Positions 53,539 to 63,524 of a DNA stretch of 64,000 nt are shown one piece after another. Location: the NCBI RefSeq assembly GCF_024160145.1, contig NZ_JAMYWQ010000001.1, positions 310,001 through 374,000 of the forward strand, given 5' to 3'. Source of the stretch: Serratia nevei (GTDB lineage Bacteria > Pseudomonadota > Gammaproteobacteria > Enterobacterales > Enterobacteriaceae). Each line of letters starts with the position of its first letter. Within the stretch, counting starts at the first letter, position 1. Made by a program: the position numbers and the translations under genes. The notes under the pieces were generated by a model. That model was not told the origin of the DNA, did not search any database, and worked only from the letters and a program-made list of their open reading frames with translations.

Positions 53539-55026
53539 TTACGCCTGCTCCGCTTCTTCCTCTTCGCCCTGCGGCCGACAACGCGCCGGGATCAGCATCG
53601 CCGCCGCCAGCGCCAGCAGCGACACCAACGCCGACACCAGGAACACCCAATGCAGCGAAGCCGCCACCTGCTGGGTCAGCTGCGCCAGCGCTTCGCTCCC
53701 CATGCTCTGCCGCACCGCCGGCTCCATCAGCCGCTGCACCGGATCGTCAATCTCCGGCAAACGCCACTGCAGGTTGAGGTTCAGCGTGGCGCCCAGAATG
53801 GCGGTGCCGATGGCCGACCCCACCATACGGGTAAACACCGTACAGGCGGTGGCGATGCCGCGAATGCTGTAATGCGCCGCGTTCTGCACCGACACTAAAA
53901 ACGTGGTGTTGCACAGCCCCATGCCGGCGCCGACCATAAACGCCGCCACCCGGCCCCACAGCAGGCCGCCGTTCGGCTGCAGCATCAGCAGGATCAGGCC
54001 GCCCGCCACCAACAGCAGCGCCCCCAGCAGCGCCGTGGCGCGATACGAGGTCATCAGCATCAAACGGCCGCTCAGCGTGCTGGCCAGCGGCCAACCGATC
54101 GACATCAGCGCCAGCGTGGTGCCCGCCTCCAGCGGCGAGCCGCCCATCACGCCCTGAATGAAGGTGGGCAGGAAGGCGCTGATGCCCATCATCGCCGCGC
54201 CGATCACCAGCCCGCCAATGTTACCGGCGACGATCACCCGGCTCTGCCACAGCGCCAGCGGGAACAGCGGTTCGACCGCGCGCCGTTCCTGGCGGACAAG
54301 CAGCGCCAGCGACGCCGCCGCCAGCGCGAGAAGCGGCACCACCCACCATCCCAGGCTTTCCATCTGCAGCAGCGCCAGCAGCAGCGCCGAAACGAACAGC
54401 GTCAGCCAGGCGGTGCCCGCCAGATCCAGCGCGTGCCGCCGCCGCTGCTGATGCACCGGCAGATAACGCCAGAGGAAGAACATCGCCAGCAGGCCGATCG
54501 GCAGGTTGACCCAGAACACCAGCGCCCACGGCAGATGCTGCACGATAAACGCGCCCAGCAGCGGGCCGATGATCGCCGACACGCCCCACACGCTCGACAG
54601 GTAGCCCATCACCTTCGGCCGCTCGGTGGCGCTGTAGATGTCGCCGATGATGGTGGAGGCGATCGGCATGATGGCGCCGGCGCCCAGCCCCTGCAATAAA
54701 CGGAAGCCGATCAGCCAATACATGTCGGGGGCGAAGCCGCACAGCACCGAGCCCAACAAGAACAACGTGGCACCGAAGAAAAATACCCGTTTGCGGCCGT
54801 AGAGATCCGCCAACCGGCCATAGATGGGGATGGTGATCGCCTGCGCCAGCAAATAGACCGCGAACACCCACCCCAGCAGCGAGAAGCCGCCGAGATCGCC
54901 AATGATGGTCGGCATGGCGGTGGCGACGATGGTGGCTTCAATCGCCGACATGAACATCGCCAACATGCAGGCGATCAGGATCAGCGGGCGGTGGGCAATG
55001 GGTGCGGATGAAACGTTATTTGTCAT
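53539..55026 (-). CDS. MFS drug transporter, DHA2 (14-helix) type
   Basis: A 495-residue exporter of the EmrB/QacA (DHA2) group with about 14 helices. Motifs are LACMLAMFMSAIEATIVATAMP (the DHA2 motif D1 variant), YGRLADLYGRKRVFFFGATL (motif A) and GYLSSVWGVSAIIGPLLGAFI (motif C). It has a cytosolic Glu-rich tail, QGEEEEAEQA. The start MTNNVSS is the ATG; a TTG 17 codons upstream is in frame. No regulator is adjacent. About 295 bp to the divergent clcB hold no gene. Confidence 0.87.
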   Translation of the reverse strand: MTNNVSSAPIAHRPLILIACMLAMFMSAIEATIVATAMPTIIGDLGGFSLLGWVFAVYLLAQAITIPIYGRLADLYGRKRVFFFGATLFLLGSVLCGFAPDMYWLIGFRLLQGLGAGAIMPIASTIIGDIYSATERPKVMGYLSSVWGVSAIIGPLLGAFIVQHLPWALVFWVNLPIGLLAMFFLWRYLPVHQQRRRHALDLAGTAWLTLFVSALLLALLQMESLGWWVVPLLALAAASLALLVRQERRAVEPLFPLALWQSRVIVAGNIGGLVIGAAMMGISAFLPTFIQGVMGGSPLEAGTTLALMSIGWPLASTLSGRLMLMTSYRATALLGALLLVAGGLILLMLQPNGGLLWGRVAAFMVGAGMGLCNTTFLVSVQNAAHYSIRGIATACTVFTRMVGSAIGTAILGATLNLNLQWRLPEIDDPVQRLMEPAVRQSMGSEALAQLTQQVAASLHWVFLVSALVSLLALAAAMLIPARCRPQGEEEEAEQA

Positions 55027-55321
55027 GGCGTTATGCAGGGTTCCTGGCGTTTTTATTTTCCCTGAGTATATCAGCAAGCGCCTGCGACGCCCCCATTCGC
55101 CTTCACATCCCGCCGTTGCCGCCGGCGAATCGCACCAATTGGACTAATAGTTACATCGTAACGTTTTGCCGCCGTGTTTTTCACTTGCCGCACATCCCCG
55201 CACAGGGGCGCCTGCCGCCCCTGCCACGCCGCAGTTTGATAAAGATTCACTGGTCATCGGCCAGAGCGCCAAGCACAATGCGCTGATGACCCTTTGATTT
55301 TTCTCACGACGCCGCCCACGC

Positions 55322-56623
55322 ATGAAAAGATTGGTCCACCTGCACCACTATCGCGCCCTGCTGCGCAGCCTGTTCATCGCCGTGTTTATCGGCGTCGCCG
55401 CCGCCCTGGCGGTGTGGCTGTTCCACCGTTCGATGATCGGCCTCGAGTGGCTACTGCTCGGCAATGCCGACGGTAGCCTGGTGGCCGCCGCCGCCGCGCT
55501 GCCAGGCTGGCGACGCGCCCTCACCCCGGCGCTGGGCGGGCTGGCGGCGGGCCTGTTGCTGTATATTCACCAACGCTACCGCCACCAGCGCCCGGCGGCG
55601 CCCACCGATTATATGGAAGCGATCGAGACCGGCAACGGCAAGCTGGACACCGGCGCCAGCCTGGTGAAGTGCCTGGCCTCGCTGCTGGTGGTGTCGAGCG
55701 GCAGCGCCATTGGCCGTGAAGGCGCGATGATCCTGCTGGCGGCGCTGGTGGGCTCGCTGTTCGCTCAGCGCTTTACGCACGAGAAAGAATGGAAACTGTG
55801 GGTGGCCTGCGCCGCCGCCGCCGGGATGGCCAGCGCCTATCATGCGCCGCTGGCGGGCAGCCTGTTTATCGCCGAGATCCTGTTCGGCACCCTGATGCTG
55901 GCCTCGCTCGGCCCGGTGGTGATCGCCGCGGTCAGCGCGCTGCTGATGACCAACCTGCTCAACGGCGGCCAGGCGCCGCTGTATCTGGTGGCGCAGCTCG
56001 CGGCCCCCCTGCCGACGCAATACCTGCTGATGGCGCTGGTCGGCGTGGTGGCCGGCGCCGGCGGGCCGCTGTTTTTATGGCTGATGACCGCCACCGGCCA
56101 TGCCTTCCGCTCGCTGAGATTGAAGCCGCCGTTGCAGCTGGCGCTGGGTGGCCTGATCGTCGGACTGCTTTCGCTGCTGTTCCCGCAGGTATGGGGCAAT
56201 GGTTACAGCGTGGTGCAGGCGCTGCTGATCGCGCCGCCGGGGGTGCTGCTGCTGGGGGCGATCCTGGTATGCAAACTGTTGGCGATCCTCGCCAGCAGCG
56301 GCTCGGGCGCGCCGGGCGGGGTTTTCACCCCGACGCTGTTCGTCGGCGCCGCGCTCGGTTCAATCATCGGCCAGCTATTTGGCCTGTGGCCGGGCATGGA
56401 TACGGCGGTGCCGCTGCTGCTGGCGCTGACCGGCATGGCTACCCTGCTGGCCGCCACCACCCATGCGCCGATCATGGCGGCGCTGATGGTGTTTGAAATG
56501 ACCGGCGAATACGCGCTGCTGCCCGGCATTCTGCTCTCGTGCGTGATCGCCACCACCGTGTCGCGCGGCCTGCGGCCGGTGTCGGTGTATCACTCGGCGC
56601 CGCCGCCCAAACGCGAAGCTTAG
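55322..56623 (+). CDS. clcB: ClC-type chloride channel/transporter ClcB
   Basis: A 433-residue ClC family protein (E. coli ClcB 418 aa) with about ten or more membrane segments. The anion-pathway motifs are [15 protein letters not shown] (the gating Glu of GREGx) and [20 protein letters not shown]. It is the ClcB rather than the ClcA type by its gene neighbourhood, since clcB-bioD2-mlc-ynfL-ynfM is the E. coli order. Its stop overlaps the convergent merR-type gene by 4 bp. No good ribosome-binding site precedes the ATG. Confidence 0.9.
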   Translation: MKRLVHLHHYRALLRSLFIAVFIGVAAALAVWLFHRSMIGLEWLLLGNADGSLVAAAAALPGWRRALTPALGGLAAGLLLYIHQRYRHQRPAAPTDYMEAIETGNGKLDTGASLVKCLASLLVVSSGSAIGREGAMILLAALVGSLFAQRFTHEKEWKLWVACAAAAGMASAYHAPLAGSLFIAEILFGTLMLASLGPVVIAAVSALLMTNLLNGGQAPLYLVAQLAAPLPTQYLLMALVGVVAGAGGPLFLWLMTATGHAFRSLRLKPPLQLALGGLIVGLLSLLFPQVWGNGYSVVQALLIAPPGVLLLGAILVCKLLAILASSGSGAPGGVFTPTLFVGAALGSIIGQLFGLWPGMDTAVPLLLALTGMATLLAATTHAPIMAALMVFEMTGEYALLPGILLSCVIATTVSRGLRPVSVYHSAPPPKREA

Positions 56624-57012
56624 AACTCGCCCTGTTGCAGGATTTTCCTGAACTGCGGGCACTGCAGGTGCTCGGGTTCAGGGCAATCGACCAGATGGCG
56701 CAGCCCGTCGCGTACCTGCATCAGGCGCTGGATGTGGCGATCCAGCTCATCCGCCCGCGCCGCCAGCAGCCCGCGATCGAGCGCTATCTTGCCACGTTCG
56801 TCAAACAAGGCGCTCATCTCGTCCAGCGTAAAACCGGCCAGGCGCGCCAGCGCGATCAGCCGCAGTTGGTCGAGCACCCCGGCGGCGTATTGGCGGCGCA
56901 AACCGTGGCGGCCAATCGACGCGATCAGCCCCTTTTTCTCGTAATGCCGCAGTGCAGAAGGCGCGATCCCGCTCAGGCGCGCCACCGCGCCGATATCCAG
57001 TTCTTTTGTCAT
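56620..57012 (-). CDS. MerR-family transcriptional regulator
   Basis: A 130-residue MerR-type activator: [39 protein letters not shown] is the canonical helix-turn-helix plus wing. A coiled-coil dimer helix follows, then [12 protein letters not shown] near the C-terminus, whose two cysteines could sense a thiol-reactive signal (SoxR/NmlR-like; inference). It is divergent from a DUF2938 gene, with an operator-like palindrome just upstream of both. The pair is inserted between clcB and bioD2. Confidence 0.87.
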   Translation of the reverse strand: MTKELDIGAVARLSGIAPSALRHYEKKGLIASIGRHGLRRQYAAGVLDQLRLIALARLAGFTLDEMSALFDERGKIALDRGLLAARADELDRHIQRLMQVRDGLRHLVDCPEPEHLQCPQFRKILQQGEF

Positions 57013-57014
57013 TG

Positions 57015-57034
57015 ACTTGAAGCCGACTTTAAGT
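57015..57034 (+). promoter_or_regulatory. MerR-type operator palindrome
   Basis: A 20-bp dyad, ACTTGAAGCCGACTTTAAGT, pairs with its own reverse complement at 16 of 20 positions. It sits right after a TTGACT -35-like hexamer (57013-57018), where MerR-type activators bind an over-long spacer. It lies 3 bp before the merR-type ATG and 48 bp before the DUF2938 gene, consistent with activation of the latter. Confidence 0.6.
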
Positions 57035-57081
57035 TGCACACTGTGCGCACATTATCACGTCACTGAGCCAAGGACACCTGT

Positions 57082-57576
57082 ATGACCCCCGATCTGTTAG
57101 TGCGCATCCTGTTAACCGGCACCGGCGCCACCCTCTGCATGGATCTGTGGGCGCTGCTGCTGAGGCGGCGCTTCGCCATCCCCTCTCTCGATTATGCGCT
57201 GGTGGCCCGCTGGTTTCTCGGCATGTTCGACGGCCGCTGGTTCCACGCCACCATCGTTACGGCGCCGCCGCGCCGGGGAGAGAGAGAAATCGGCTGGATC
57301 TTGCACTACGCCATCGGCATCGCGTTCGCCTTTATCCCAATCGGTTTGGCGGGCAGCGGGTGGTATGCAAGGCCGGAGCCGTTTATCGCGCTGCTGAGCG
57401 GCTGGCTGAGCCTGGCGGCGCCGTTTCTGGTGATGCAGCCCGCACTGGGCTTTGGCGTGGCGGCGGCGAAAACCGCCCACCCGCGAAAAGCGCGGCTCCT
57501 CAGCCTGCTCACCCACACGGTGTATGGGCTGGGCCTGCTGATCGCCGCCCGGTTGTTGGCGGCGCTGTGCGCCTAG
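57082..57576 (+). CDS. DUF2938 membrane protein
   Basis: A 164-residue inner-membrane protein with four or five helices of the DUF2938 family: LLTGTGATLCMDLWALLLRR, then GWILHYAIGIAFAFIPIGLAG and a C-terminal YGLGLLIAARLLAALCA. The function is unknown. AAGGA precedes the ATG. It is probably the target of the divergent MerR regulator. It ends 5 bp from the stop of the convergent bioD2 gene. Confidence 0.83.
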   Translation: MTPDLLVRILLTGTGATLCMDLWALLLRRRFAIPSLDYALVARWFLGMFDGRWFHATIVTAPPRRGEREIGWILHYAIGIAFAFIPIGLAGSGWYARPEPFIALLSGWLSLAAPFLVMQPALGFGVAAAKTAHPRKARLLSLLTHTVYGLGLLIAARLLAALCA

Positions 57577-57581
57577 CGGGC

Positions 57582-58247
57582 TTACAGCAGCGTGGAGATA
57601 TCGAGGTAGTGCGCCAGTTCGCGCTGCTCCGCGCGCGGCAGGTACGGGATCTCACCCAGCAACGGCGCGGGAATGCGCTGCTGCAGCGCCGCGATGGTTT
57701 CGGCGTAATGCGCCAACCCCGGGTTGATGCGGTTGGCCACCCAGCCCAGCAGCGGCAGACCGTCGTTGATAATCGACTGCGCGGTCAGCAACGCGTGGCT
57801 GACGCAGCCCAGCTTGATGCCCACCACCAGCACCACCGGCAGCTGTTCCTGCACCACCCACTCGGCGTAAGGCCGCAGATCGTTCATCAGCACCCGCCAA
57901 CCGCCGCTGCCCTCCACCACTACCGTATCGGCTTTGGCGGACAGATCCCGCAGACCACTACTCATCACGCCATAGTTGATGTCCTCGGTCGCATGCGCGT
58001 GAAACACCTCATCCAGGCAGGTGATGGGGTTGATCTCCTCGTAGGCCAGCGGCAGGGTTGACGATGCCTGCAACACCAAAGCGTCTTTATTGCGGATGCC
58101 CTCGCTGGTTTCCTGGCAGCGTGCGGCGATCGGCTTGTAGCCGGCCACCGAACGGCCTTCGGCGGCCAGCGCCTGTATCAACCCGCGGGAAACCACGGTT
58201 TTACCGACGTCGGTATCCGTGCCTGTCACAAATAAACGCTTCAACAT
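57582..58247 (-). CDS. bioD2: Dethiobiotin synthetase BioD2 (YnfK)
   Basis: ATP-dependent dethiobiotin synthetase, 221 residues. The P-loop FVTGTDTDVGKTVVSRGL, the Lys/Arg-rich GYKPIAARCQETSEG and VVEGSGGWRVLMN match the BioD family. As in E. coli (YnfK) it is the second copy, located beside mlc and away from the bio operon, so it may have a different or minor role. The start MLKRLF has GGGG about 14 nt upstream; a longer frame exists but lacks support. Confidence 0.9.
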   Translation of the reverse strand: MLKRLFVTGTDTDVGKTVVSRGLIQALAAEGRSVAGYKPIAARCQETSEGIRNKDALVLQASSTLPLAYEEINPITCLDEVFHAHATEDINYGVMSSGLRDLSAKADTVVVEGSGGWRVLMNDLRPYAEWVVQEQLPVVLVVGIKLGCVSHALLTAQSIINDGLPLLGWVANRINPGLAHYAETIAALQQRIPAPLLGEIPYLPRAEQRELAHYLDISTLL

Positions 58248-58391
58248 GAATAAAATGCCCCAGAATGCCCCGTTAACAATGTGTCGCCGCACCGGCGGCG
58301 AAGAAGTCTTTCGGAAAAATTCTAGGGGATGCTGCCACGTAGGGGCTTGAGGTAGCTCAATCTTTTGCGGGATTAATAAGAAGTTCTGATG

Positions 58392-59609
58392 TTAGCCCTG
58401 CAGCAGCTGCACCAGCAATGAACCGTTGTACAGCGCCTCTTTCACCAGCGCCGCGCCGGGCATGGTGCCCTGATTGAAGAACTGCGTGGATTCGACCTTG
58501 ACCTGCTCGCTGTAGGCCGGCAGCGCCTGCTGGCGAATGCAGGAGGCGATGGCCGGGTGCAGGATCTCCGCCGCGCGGTTGAGCGGCGAGCCCACCAGGA
58601 TCTTCTCCGGATTGAACAGGTTGACCATGATAGCCAGAATGCGCCCCACGCTGTGGCCGACGCCGAGAATGATGTCCCGCGCCAGCTGATCGCCGGCCAG
58701 CGCGGCATCGCACAGCGAGTCGACGGTCAGCGGCGTGCCGTGCAGGCTGGAGCTCATCGAGCCGCTCAGCCGCTGCTGGGCGATCTCCAGCATGTTCTCA
58801 ATGCTGGCCACGGTTTCGAGACAGCCGTGGTTGCCGCAGTAGCAGCGTTTGCCGTAGGGATCGACCTGGGTGTGGCCGATCTCCACCACGCTGTGGCTGC
58901 CGGCGTGCAGCACATGGCCGCCGGTGATCACCCCGGCGCCGACGTTGTGGTCGATCACCACCTGAATGACGTTCTGGCTGCCGCGCGAGGCACCGTACAG
59001 CGCCTCGGCCATGGTCCAGGCGCTGATGTCGTGCTGCAGGTAAACCGGCAGGCCGGTGCGGGTTTCCAGCGCCGGGCCGAGCGGCATCTCCAGCACGTCG
59101 TAAAACGGCATGCGATGCACCACGCCGGACTGCACGTCGATTATGCCCGGCAGCGTGATGGCGATCGCCGTCAGCCGCTCCAGCTTGCTTTGGTGGCGGA
59201 TAAAGAACTGGTCGACTTCGGTCAGGATGCGTTTCAGCAGCGGTTCAGGGTGTTCGGCCGCCAGCGGCAGCTGCTCCTCCACCACCAGTTTGCTGCTGAG
59301 ATCGCGCAGCGCCAGCGTGATGCTGCCGCGGCTGATGCGGGCGGAAAGGTAGTGCCAGGCCTCGGTGTCCAGCACCAGGCCCACCGCCGGGCGGCCCCGG
59401 CTGCCGATTTCCTGGTACTCGGTTTCCTTGACCAGATGGGCTTCCAGCAGCTCGCGCACGATCTTGGTGATGCTGGCGGGCGCCAGCTGTGCGCGTTTTG
59501 ACAGTTCGATGCGCGAAATCGGGCCCAGCTGATCGATTAGCCGATAAACCGCCCCCGCATTGGTCTGTTTGATTTGATCGATATGCCCAGGCTGCCCAAC
59601 CGCAATCAC
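58392..59609 (-). CDS. mlc: Mlc, glucose-responsive global repressor
   Basis: ROK-family repressor of ptsG, manXYZ, malT and other sugar genes; it is inactivated by sequestration on dephosphorylated PtsG. It is 405 residues, against 406 in E. coli, to which it is nearly identical over long runs: GHIDQIKQTNAGAVYRLIDQ, QLAPASITKIVRELLEAHLV (helix-turn-helix) and HTQVDPYGKRCYCGNHGCLE (structural zinc site). The reading frame starts with GTG, as in E. coli. It lies between bioD2 and ynfL in the conserved order. Confidence 0.95.
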   Translation of the reverse strand: MIAVGQPGHIDQIKQTNAGAVYRLIDQLGPISRIELSKRAQLAPASITKIVRELLEAHLVKETEYQEIGSRGRPAVGLVLDTEAWHYLSARISRGSITLALRDLSSKLVVEEQLPLAAEHPEPLLKRILTEVDQFFIRHQSKLERLTAIAITLPGIIDVQSGVVHRMPFYDVLEMPLGPALETRTGLPVYLQHDISAWTMAEALYGASRGSQNVIQVVIDHNVGAGVITGGHVLHAGSHSVVEIGHTQVDPYGKRCYCGNHGCLETVASIENMLEIAQQRLSGSMSSSLHGTPLTVDSLCDAALAGDQLARDIILGVGHSVGRILAIMVNLFNPEKILVGSPLNRAAEILHPAIASCIRQQALPAYSEQVKVESTQFFNQGTMPGAALVKEALYNGSLLVQLLQG

Positions 59610-59748
59610 AAACCTGCTCCTACTATTTTTCGCGCTTCTAAATAAAGACTAGAGGTTATGGTGGGGCTTTTGTCATACAGCGTCAACTATTTGATTCGTT
59701 ATGTGATTTGCTGCACAAATTCCTCGCAATTTCAGCGTGAATTGATTT

Positions 59749-60642
59749 TTATTTGCCCAGCATCAACGCCATCAGCGCCTGCGCCGCGGCCGTCAGCGGC
59801 CGCCGGCGGTGATGCACCAGCCACACTTCGGTGGTGGCGTCCGGCTCCGCCAGCGGCAAATAGCGCACGCCGTCCACCCGCACCCGGGCGAACGAGGCCG
59901 GCAGAATCGACACCCCCAATCCGGCGGAGACCAGCCCGATGATGGTCATCGCTTCCCCCACTTCCTGGGTGATGTACGGGGTAATGCCGGCCTTGCTGAG
60001 CAACAGCAGTATTTCGTCGTACAGCGCGGTGCCCACTTCGCGCGAGAAGAACACGAACGGCTCCTGCGCCAGATGTTGAAACCGCAGCGCGCCGCCCGGC
60101 GTTTCCGCCAGCGGATGCCCTTCCGGCACCACCGCCACCAGCGGTTCGCGCAGCAGCAGCTGATAGTGGAGCGCCTCCGGCAGCCGCGTATTGCGCATCA
60201 CCCCCAGATCCAGCTCACCGTTCAGCAGCGGTTCGATCTGCTGTTTGGTGTTGATTTCGCGCATTTTGATATGCACCTGCGGGGAGTGCTGGCGAAAGGC
60301 GCGCAGGCTGCGCGCCACCACGCCGATAAAGGGCGCGGAAGAGGTAAAGCCGATGGTCATTTCCCCCAGCTCACCGCGATCCAGACGCGCCGCCTTTTCC
60401 GCCGCCCGCCCGACCTGATCGAGCACCTGGTAGGCTTCTTTGAGAAACATTTCCCCGGCCTGGGTCAAACTGACGTTGCGGTTGTTGCGCGCCAGCAGCC
60501 GCGCGCCGACCATCTCTTCCAGCGCCTGGATTTGCTGGCTGAGCGGCGGCTGGGAGATCCGCAACCGTTCGGCGGCGCGGCCAAAATGCAGCTCTTCCGC
60601 CACGGCGATAAAGTAACGCAGGTGTCTCAGCTCGATATTCAT
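59749..60642 (-). CDS. ynfL: LysR-family regulator YnfL
   Basis: A 297-residue LysR regulator with ELRHLRYFIAVAEELHFGRAAERLRISQPPLSQQIQALEE at the N-terminus and an effector domain starting MTIGFTSSAPFIGVVARSLRAF. It belongs to the BenM/CatM-like group. It is divergent from ynfM, its presumed target, with a 117-bp AT-rich promoter region between them, and matches the E. coli mlc-ynfL-ynfM order. Confidence 0.9.
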   Translation of the reverse strand: MNIELRHLRYFIAVAEELHFGRAAERLRISQPPLSQQIQALEEMVGARLLARNNRNVSLTQAGEMFLKEAYQVLDQVGRAAEKAARLDRGELGEMTIGFTSSAPFIGVVARSLRAFRQHSPQVHIKMREINTKQQIEPLLNGELDLGVMRNTRLPEALHYQLLLREPLVAVVPEGHPLAETPGGALRFQHLAQEPFVFFSREVGTALYDEILLLLSKAGITPYITQEVGEAMTIIGLVSAGLGVSILPASFARVRVDGVRYLPLAEPDATTEVWLVHHRRRPLTAAAQALMALMLGK

Positions 60643-60759
60643 ATTTAAAAAGTCTTAATTTGAATTATTAATATATTAGACAAAAAATTCACCGCTCCCT
60701 ATCATTTTGTTATCTGCAAAGTGTCTGTTTATCTCCCCGAAGTTCGGTAAGGAAACGCT

Positions 60760-62058
60760 GTGACAACCCCTGTGCGTTCTGCGGCCGCGATGCCGTCGAC
60801 GCTGGCCGCCAACGATGATGCGGCCGCTGCGCCAAAAGTAAAACGTTCCACCCTCAACAACAAACTCCCCTATATCGAACGCGGCACGCCGCAGTTTATG
60901 CGCGTGACGCTGGCGCTGTTTTCCGCCGGGCTGGCGACCTTCGCGCTGCTCTACTGCGTGCAGCCGATCCTGCCGGTGCTGTCGCAAGATTTCGGCGTAT
61001 CGCCGGCGGAAAGCAGCCTGTCGCTTTCGGTCTCTACCGGCCTGCTGGCTCTCGGCCTGATGTTTACCGGGCCGCTGTCCGACGCCATTGGCCGCAAGTC
61101 GGTGATGGTGGTGGCGCTGCTGCTGGCGGCGGTCTGCACGCTGATCTGCGCCTTTATGACCAGCTGGCACGGCATCTTGCTGATGCGCGCGCTGATCGGC
61201 CTGTCGCTGAGCGGCGTGGCGGCGGTCGGCATGACCTACCTCAGCGAAGAGATCCACCCCAGCTTCGTCGCCTTCTCGATGGGGCTGTACATCAGCGGCA
61301 ACTCGATCGGCGGCATGAGCGGCCGCCTGGTGACCGGGGTGTTGACCGACTTCTTCTCCTGGCGCGTGTCGCTCGGGGTCATCGGCCTGTTCGCCCTCGC
61401 CGCCGCCTGCATGTTCTGGCGCATCCTGCCCGCCTCGCGGCATTTTCGCGCCAGCTCGTTGCGCCCGCGCACCCTGCTGATCAACTTCAAGCTGCATTGG
61501 CACGATAAGGGCCTGCCGCTGCTGTTCGCGGAAGGGTTCCTGCTGATGGGCAGCTTCGTCACCCTGTTCAACTACATCGGCTATCGCCTGCTGGCGGATC
61601 CTTACCACCTGAGCCAGGCGATCGTCGGCCTGCTGTCGGTGGTGTACCTCACCGGCTCCTACAGCTCGCCCAAGGCCGGCGCGCTCACCTCACGCTTCGG
61701 GCGCGGCCCGGTGCTGCTGGCCTCGATCGTGATTATGCTGATCGGGATTCTGATTACCGCGCTGCCGCAGGTGCCGGCTATCTTTATTGGCATGATGCTG
61801 TTCACCGCCGGTTTCTTCGCCGCCCACTCGGTGGCCAGCAGCTGGATCGGCCGCCGCGCGCGCCGCGCCAAAGGCCAGGCGTCGTCGCTGTATCTGTTCT
61901 GTTATTACGTTGGCTCCAGCGTAGCCGGCACCCTCGGCGGCGTGTTCTGGCACAGCTTCGGCTGGAATGGCGTGGCGGCGTTCATCAGCCTGATGCTGCT
62001 GCTGGCGCTGTTGGTGGTGCATTACCTGAAGCGCCTGCCGGAAGCGGCCCGCCTCTGA
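60760..62058 (+). CDS. ynfM: MFS transporter YnfM
   Basis: A 432-residue MFS exporter of the DHA1 group related to E. coli YnfM (arabinose-efflux-like). It has a ~40-residue cytosolic N-terminus, then 12 predicted helices: FSAGLATFALLYCVQPILPVL, GPLSDAIGRKSVMVVALLLA (motif A) and RALIGLSLSGVAAVGMTYLSEEI. The start is GTG at 60760 with AAGGAAAC upstream. It is divergent from ynfL. The substrate is unknown. Confidence 0.9.
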   Translation: MTTPVRSAAAMPSTLAANDDAAAAPKVKRSTLNNKLPYIERGTPQFMRVTLALFSAGLATFALLYCVQPILPVLSQDFGVSPAESSLSLSVSTGLLALGLMFTGPLSDAIGRKSVMVVALLLAAVCTLICAFMTSWHGILLMRALIGLSLSGVAAVGMTYLSEEIHPSFVAFSMGLYISGNSIGGMSGRLVTGVLTDFFSWRVSLGVIGLFALAAACMFWRILPASRHFRASSLRPRTLLINFKLHWHDKGLPLLFAEGFLLMGSFVTLFNYIGYRLLADPYHLSQAIVGLLSVVYLTGSYSSPKAGALTSRFGRGPVLLASIVIMLIGILITALPQVPAIFIGMMLFTAGFFAAHSVASSWIGRRARRAKGQASSLYLFCYYVGSSVAGTLGGVFWHSFGWNGVAAFISLMLLLALLVVHYLKRLPEAARL

Positions 62059-62066
62059 AAAGAAAA

Positions 62067-62089
62067 AGCCGCGGCGATTTGCCGCGGCT
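62067..62089 (-). terminator. Intrinsic terminator (strong for minus strand)
   Basis: AGCCGCGGC-GATTT-GCCGCGGCT: a 9-bp stem preceded by AGAAAAA on the plus strand, which reads as a U-run after the hairpin on the minus strand. It best serves the DigH-like gene, and may also end ynfM. Confidence 0.82.
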
Positions 62090-62109
62090 CGTCATGCCAG
62101 TGCCTGTGA

Positions 62110-63396
62110 TTATTGGCCGGTTTTCCAGCGGGTGCGCAGGTACTCCACCGCCTTGTCCGTTTGCGGCTCAGTCAAATAACGTTGCCGGAACAGGATGGTT
62201 CCCCCCATCCCCGGCAGGCTCTCGTTGAGATCCAGCTGCCTTTTCAGTTCGGGAACGCCGCCGTCGACGCTCCAGGCCGGTTCGCTGGCGGCAGGCGTGC
62301 CCACTTTATACAGCGCCACCCCGGCATACAGCCGGACCGGCGTGCCCTTTACCACGTCGGCCCACCAGTGGGCCAGCACGTCGTAGCGGACAATTTCACG
62401 GTCAAAAGGCCAATACAACTGCGGCGCGATGTAATCGAGCAGCCCCAGTTTGACCCACTGGCGCGTATCGGCATAGGCCGTATCGTAAGATGGCGCGCCG
62501 GCCCGCGTCGCCGAACCGTCAGGATCGTCAGCCTGGTTTCGCCATACGCCCGCCGGGCTGACGCCAAACGCCACCGCGGGCTTCAATGCTCGGACGGTGG
62601 CTGAAACCTGTTTTATCAATTGCAGCGTGTTGTCCCTGCGCCAGGCGGCTTTGTCTGCAAACCCTTTGCCGTATGCGCGATACGTTCGTTCATCATCCAG
62701 CGGCGATTGCGGCGTTTCGTAATAGAAATAATCGTCAAACTGAATGCCGTCGACCTCATAGTTTTTGACAATTTCAGTCACCACGCTGGTGATCCAGTTG
62801 CGCACATCGGGCAGACCGGGATCGAGCACGAAGCGCTCGTTGGCGGTGCGAATCCAGTCGGGATGCAGCGCATAGACGCTGGCCGGCGGCGACTGCAGCG
62901 TATGATTGAGTGCATCAATCGTTTGTGGGCGGGTATTCATGGAAACCCGATAAGGGTTCAGCCAGGCATGCACTTTGATGCCGCGCCGGTGCGCTTCTTG
63001 CAACATAAAGGCCAGCGGATCGTAACCCGGATCCTGGCCCACGGTGCCGGTCAAGACTTCTGACCAAGGCAAGATGTTTGAGCGCCACAGGGCCGTGCCG
63101 TCCGGCTTAACCTGAAAATATACCGCGTTAATCCCGGTTTTCACCATCTCGTCCAGCGCGTCCGTCAGCCCCTGTTTCTGCAGGCGAACCCGCTCTGGCG
63201 CGCTTTCCGCTTTCAGGGAGGCCGCCGGCGGCCAATCCAGGCCAATGACCGTGGCCAGCCAGATGCCCCGCATCGGTGTTATCGGCGGCGTCGGTTGCGG
63301 GGGCTTCTCCGGTTCGGGCGGCTTGGCGCACCCGCTCACGCCCAGCATGGCGGCCATCAACAGCCATCCGCCTAATTTTGTTGCGCCTGTCGGCAT
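62110..63396 (-). CDS. DigH-like glycosyl hydrolase lipoprotein (GHL10 family)
   Basis: A 428-residue lipoprotein: signal WLLMAAMLGVSGCAKPP with a lipobox Cys at about residue 23, a Pro-rich linker, then a GHL10 (DUF187) TIM barrel. Motifs are MRGIWLATVIGLDWP at the first strand, HAWLNPYRVSMN, VDGIQFDDYFYYETP (acidic active-site candidates) and YIAPQLYWPF. E. coli DigH (YddW) of this family cleaves denuded peptidoglycan glycan strands at the divisome, so a cell-wall role is likely. AAGGAG precedes the ATG. The next gene upstream on the strand is a GH3-type glycosidase, suggesting an operon. Confidence 0.85.
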   Translation of the reverse strand: MPTGATKLGGWLLMAAMLGVSGCAKPPEPEKPPQPTPPITPMRGIWLATVIGLDWPPAASLKAESAPERVRLQKQGLTDALDEMVKTGINAVYFQVKPDGTALWRSNILPWSEVLTGTVGQDPGYDPLAFMLQEAHRRGIKVHAWLNPYRVSMNTRPQTIDALNHTLQSPPASVYALHPDWIRTANERFVLDPGLPDVRNWITSVVTEIVKNYEVDGIQFDDYFYYETPQSPLDDERTYRAYGKGFADKAAWRRDNTLQLIKQVSATVRALKPAVAFGVSPAGVWRNQADDPDGSATRAGAPSYDTAYADTRQWVKLGLLDYIAPQLYWPFDREIVRYDVLAHWWADVVKGTPVRLYAGVALYKVGTPAASEPAWSVDGGVPELKRQLDLNESLPGMGGTILFRQRYLTEPQTDKAVEYLRTRWKTGQ

Positions 63397-63524
63397 TCTG
63401 GTTCTCCTTGCGTGAGTGACGGTTATCCCATGTCGTTGCGTGCAGAGCAAGAAACGGCCCGCTTTCTCAGTGCTTTTCGCTGCCGGCGTCGCCCTGTTCA
63501 GACGACGCCGGTGTCCTCATTCCA

